This document shows, one piece after another, positions 29,097 to 29,431 of a DNA stretch of 29,431 nucleotides (position 1 is the first letter of the stretch; each line of letters begins with the position of its first letter). The DNA is from Gymnopilus junonius (lineage: Eukaryota > Basidiomycota > Agaricomycetes > Agaricales > Galerinaceae): the NCBI GenBank assembly GCA_015501075.1, contig JADNYJ010000401.1:1-29431 (forward strand), given 5' to 3'. Under the pieces are notes generated by a model. It made no database searches and was not told the origin of the DNA. It was given only the letters and a program-made list of their open reading frames with translations. A program made the position numbers and the translations under genes.

Positions 29097-29431
29097 CTGA
29101 TGTTACCGCTTTGGATGGAGCTCGGACTCAAGAAGGGTGAGCAATACGTACATAGTACGATCACCAAGATCCCCGAAGAGATGGTTAAGGTGATGCGCTC
29201 ACACCCTCTTATGCCTAATACCAATGAGCTCTTGATGTTCCTATCCAACACAACTATGTGTTGACGATGACAGATAAGAACTTGGGCATTGCAGTCTCTG
29301 AGAGGGAGTGGCTCAGGTCTAATGAGTTGGCATTACTACAAGATCAACGCAACTACATAGAGTTAGAATATGAAGTGGCATGTATGATAATGCAAACAAA
29401 ATGTAATGAAATGAGTGAATTGAGTCACCTC
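29097..29431 (+). pseudogene. N-terminal part of a putative non-LTR reverse transcriptase ORF, partial at window edge
   Basis: One frame reads LPLWMELGLKKGEQYVHSTI, TKIPEEMVKVMRSHPLMPNT and NELLMFLSNT, then meets TGA. A shift near 29240 gives YVLTMTDKNLGIAVSEREW, then LRSNELALLQDQRNYIELEY, and stays open to the last base. A (T/A)DKNLGxxV motif followed by a W or Y and a short 'LLxDxxNY' segment is typical of the region upstream of the RT fingers in many LINE- and Penelope-type reverse transcriptases. The RT catalytic motifs would lie beyond the window. One frameshift is visible, so the copy is probably dead. Confidence 0.5.

Overview
The window looks like transposon-rich DNA from a filamentous basidiomycete, probably an Agaricomycete. 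The evidence is (i) short spliceosomal introns of about 49-68 nt with GTRNGY donors and YAG acceptors, (ii) a KDZ-transposon-associated cysteine-cluster (CxC5/CxC6) protein, a family expanded in Agaricomycetes, (iii) Gag-like CCHC-knuckle retroelement genes of the Agaricomycete type, and (iv) small MYND-finger proteins. No bacterial features, rRNA, tRNA or CRISPR array were seen. I could not run any search, so family names rest on motif recognition and remembered family patterns.

Layout. 0.37-1.82 kb: two tandem MYND-finger genes on the minus strand with the same intron position; one is open, the other has two TGA stops. 2.5-3.17 kb: a clean non-autonomous hAT element. 3.3-6.13 kb: direct repeats and two copies of a complex repeat made of many short hairpins followed by a common purine-rich tail. 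6.1-7.6 kb: a minus-strand Gag-like pseudogene cut off at the tail of one such copy. 7.6-9.47 kb: unassigned. 9.47-9.80 kb: an inverted tail-only copy of the hairpin repeat. 9.99-11.41 kb: a minus-strand multi-exon gene with a coiled coil and two stops, followed by an isolated minus-strand exon at 12.24-12.44 kb. 12.64-13.86 kb: the richest hairpin-array copy. 14.0-14.7 kb: four good introns in a gene I cannot identify. 16.6-17.06 kb: a possible MITE with CCCTTACCC-type subterminal repeats. 17.8-22.9 kb: a long degenerate Gag-like retroelement ORF with a damaged zinc knuckle and four copies of an undesignated module, split by a TA-flanked Tc1/mariner-like element (20.60-21.56 kb). 23.0-23.7 kb: a fold-back and a minisatellite. 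23.96-25.10 kb: an intron-rich gene for a basic/acidic low-complexity protein. 25.37-25.55 kb: a small palindromic MITE. 25.65-27.4 kb: a KDZ-associated CxC5/CxC6 pseudogene on the minus strand. 27.9-29.4 kb: a decayed non-LTR-like element (ORF1-like part, then the start of a putative RT ORF) running off the edge.

How it fits together. Most of the window is layers of selfish DNA inserted into one another and decaying. A recurring signature is in-frame TGA where the family or a sister copy has, or tolerates, arginine. This suggests CGA to TGA, i.e. CpG deamination, as expected for methylated transposons. The least explained component is the hairpin-array repeat family, whose copies keep stems through paired substitutions and share a tail of about 320 bp. 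It is the best candidate here for something undescribed.
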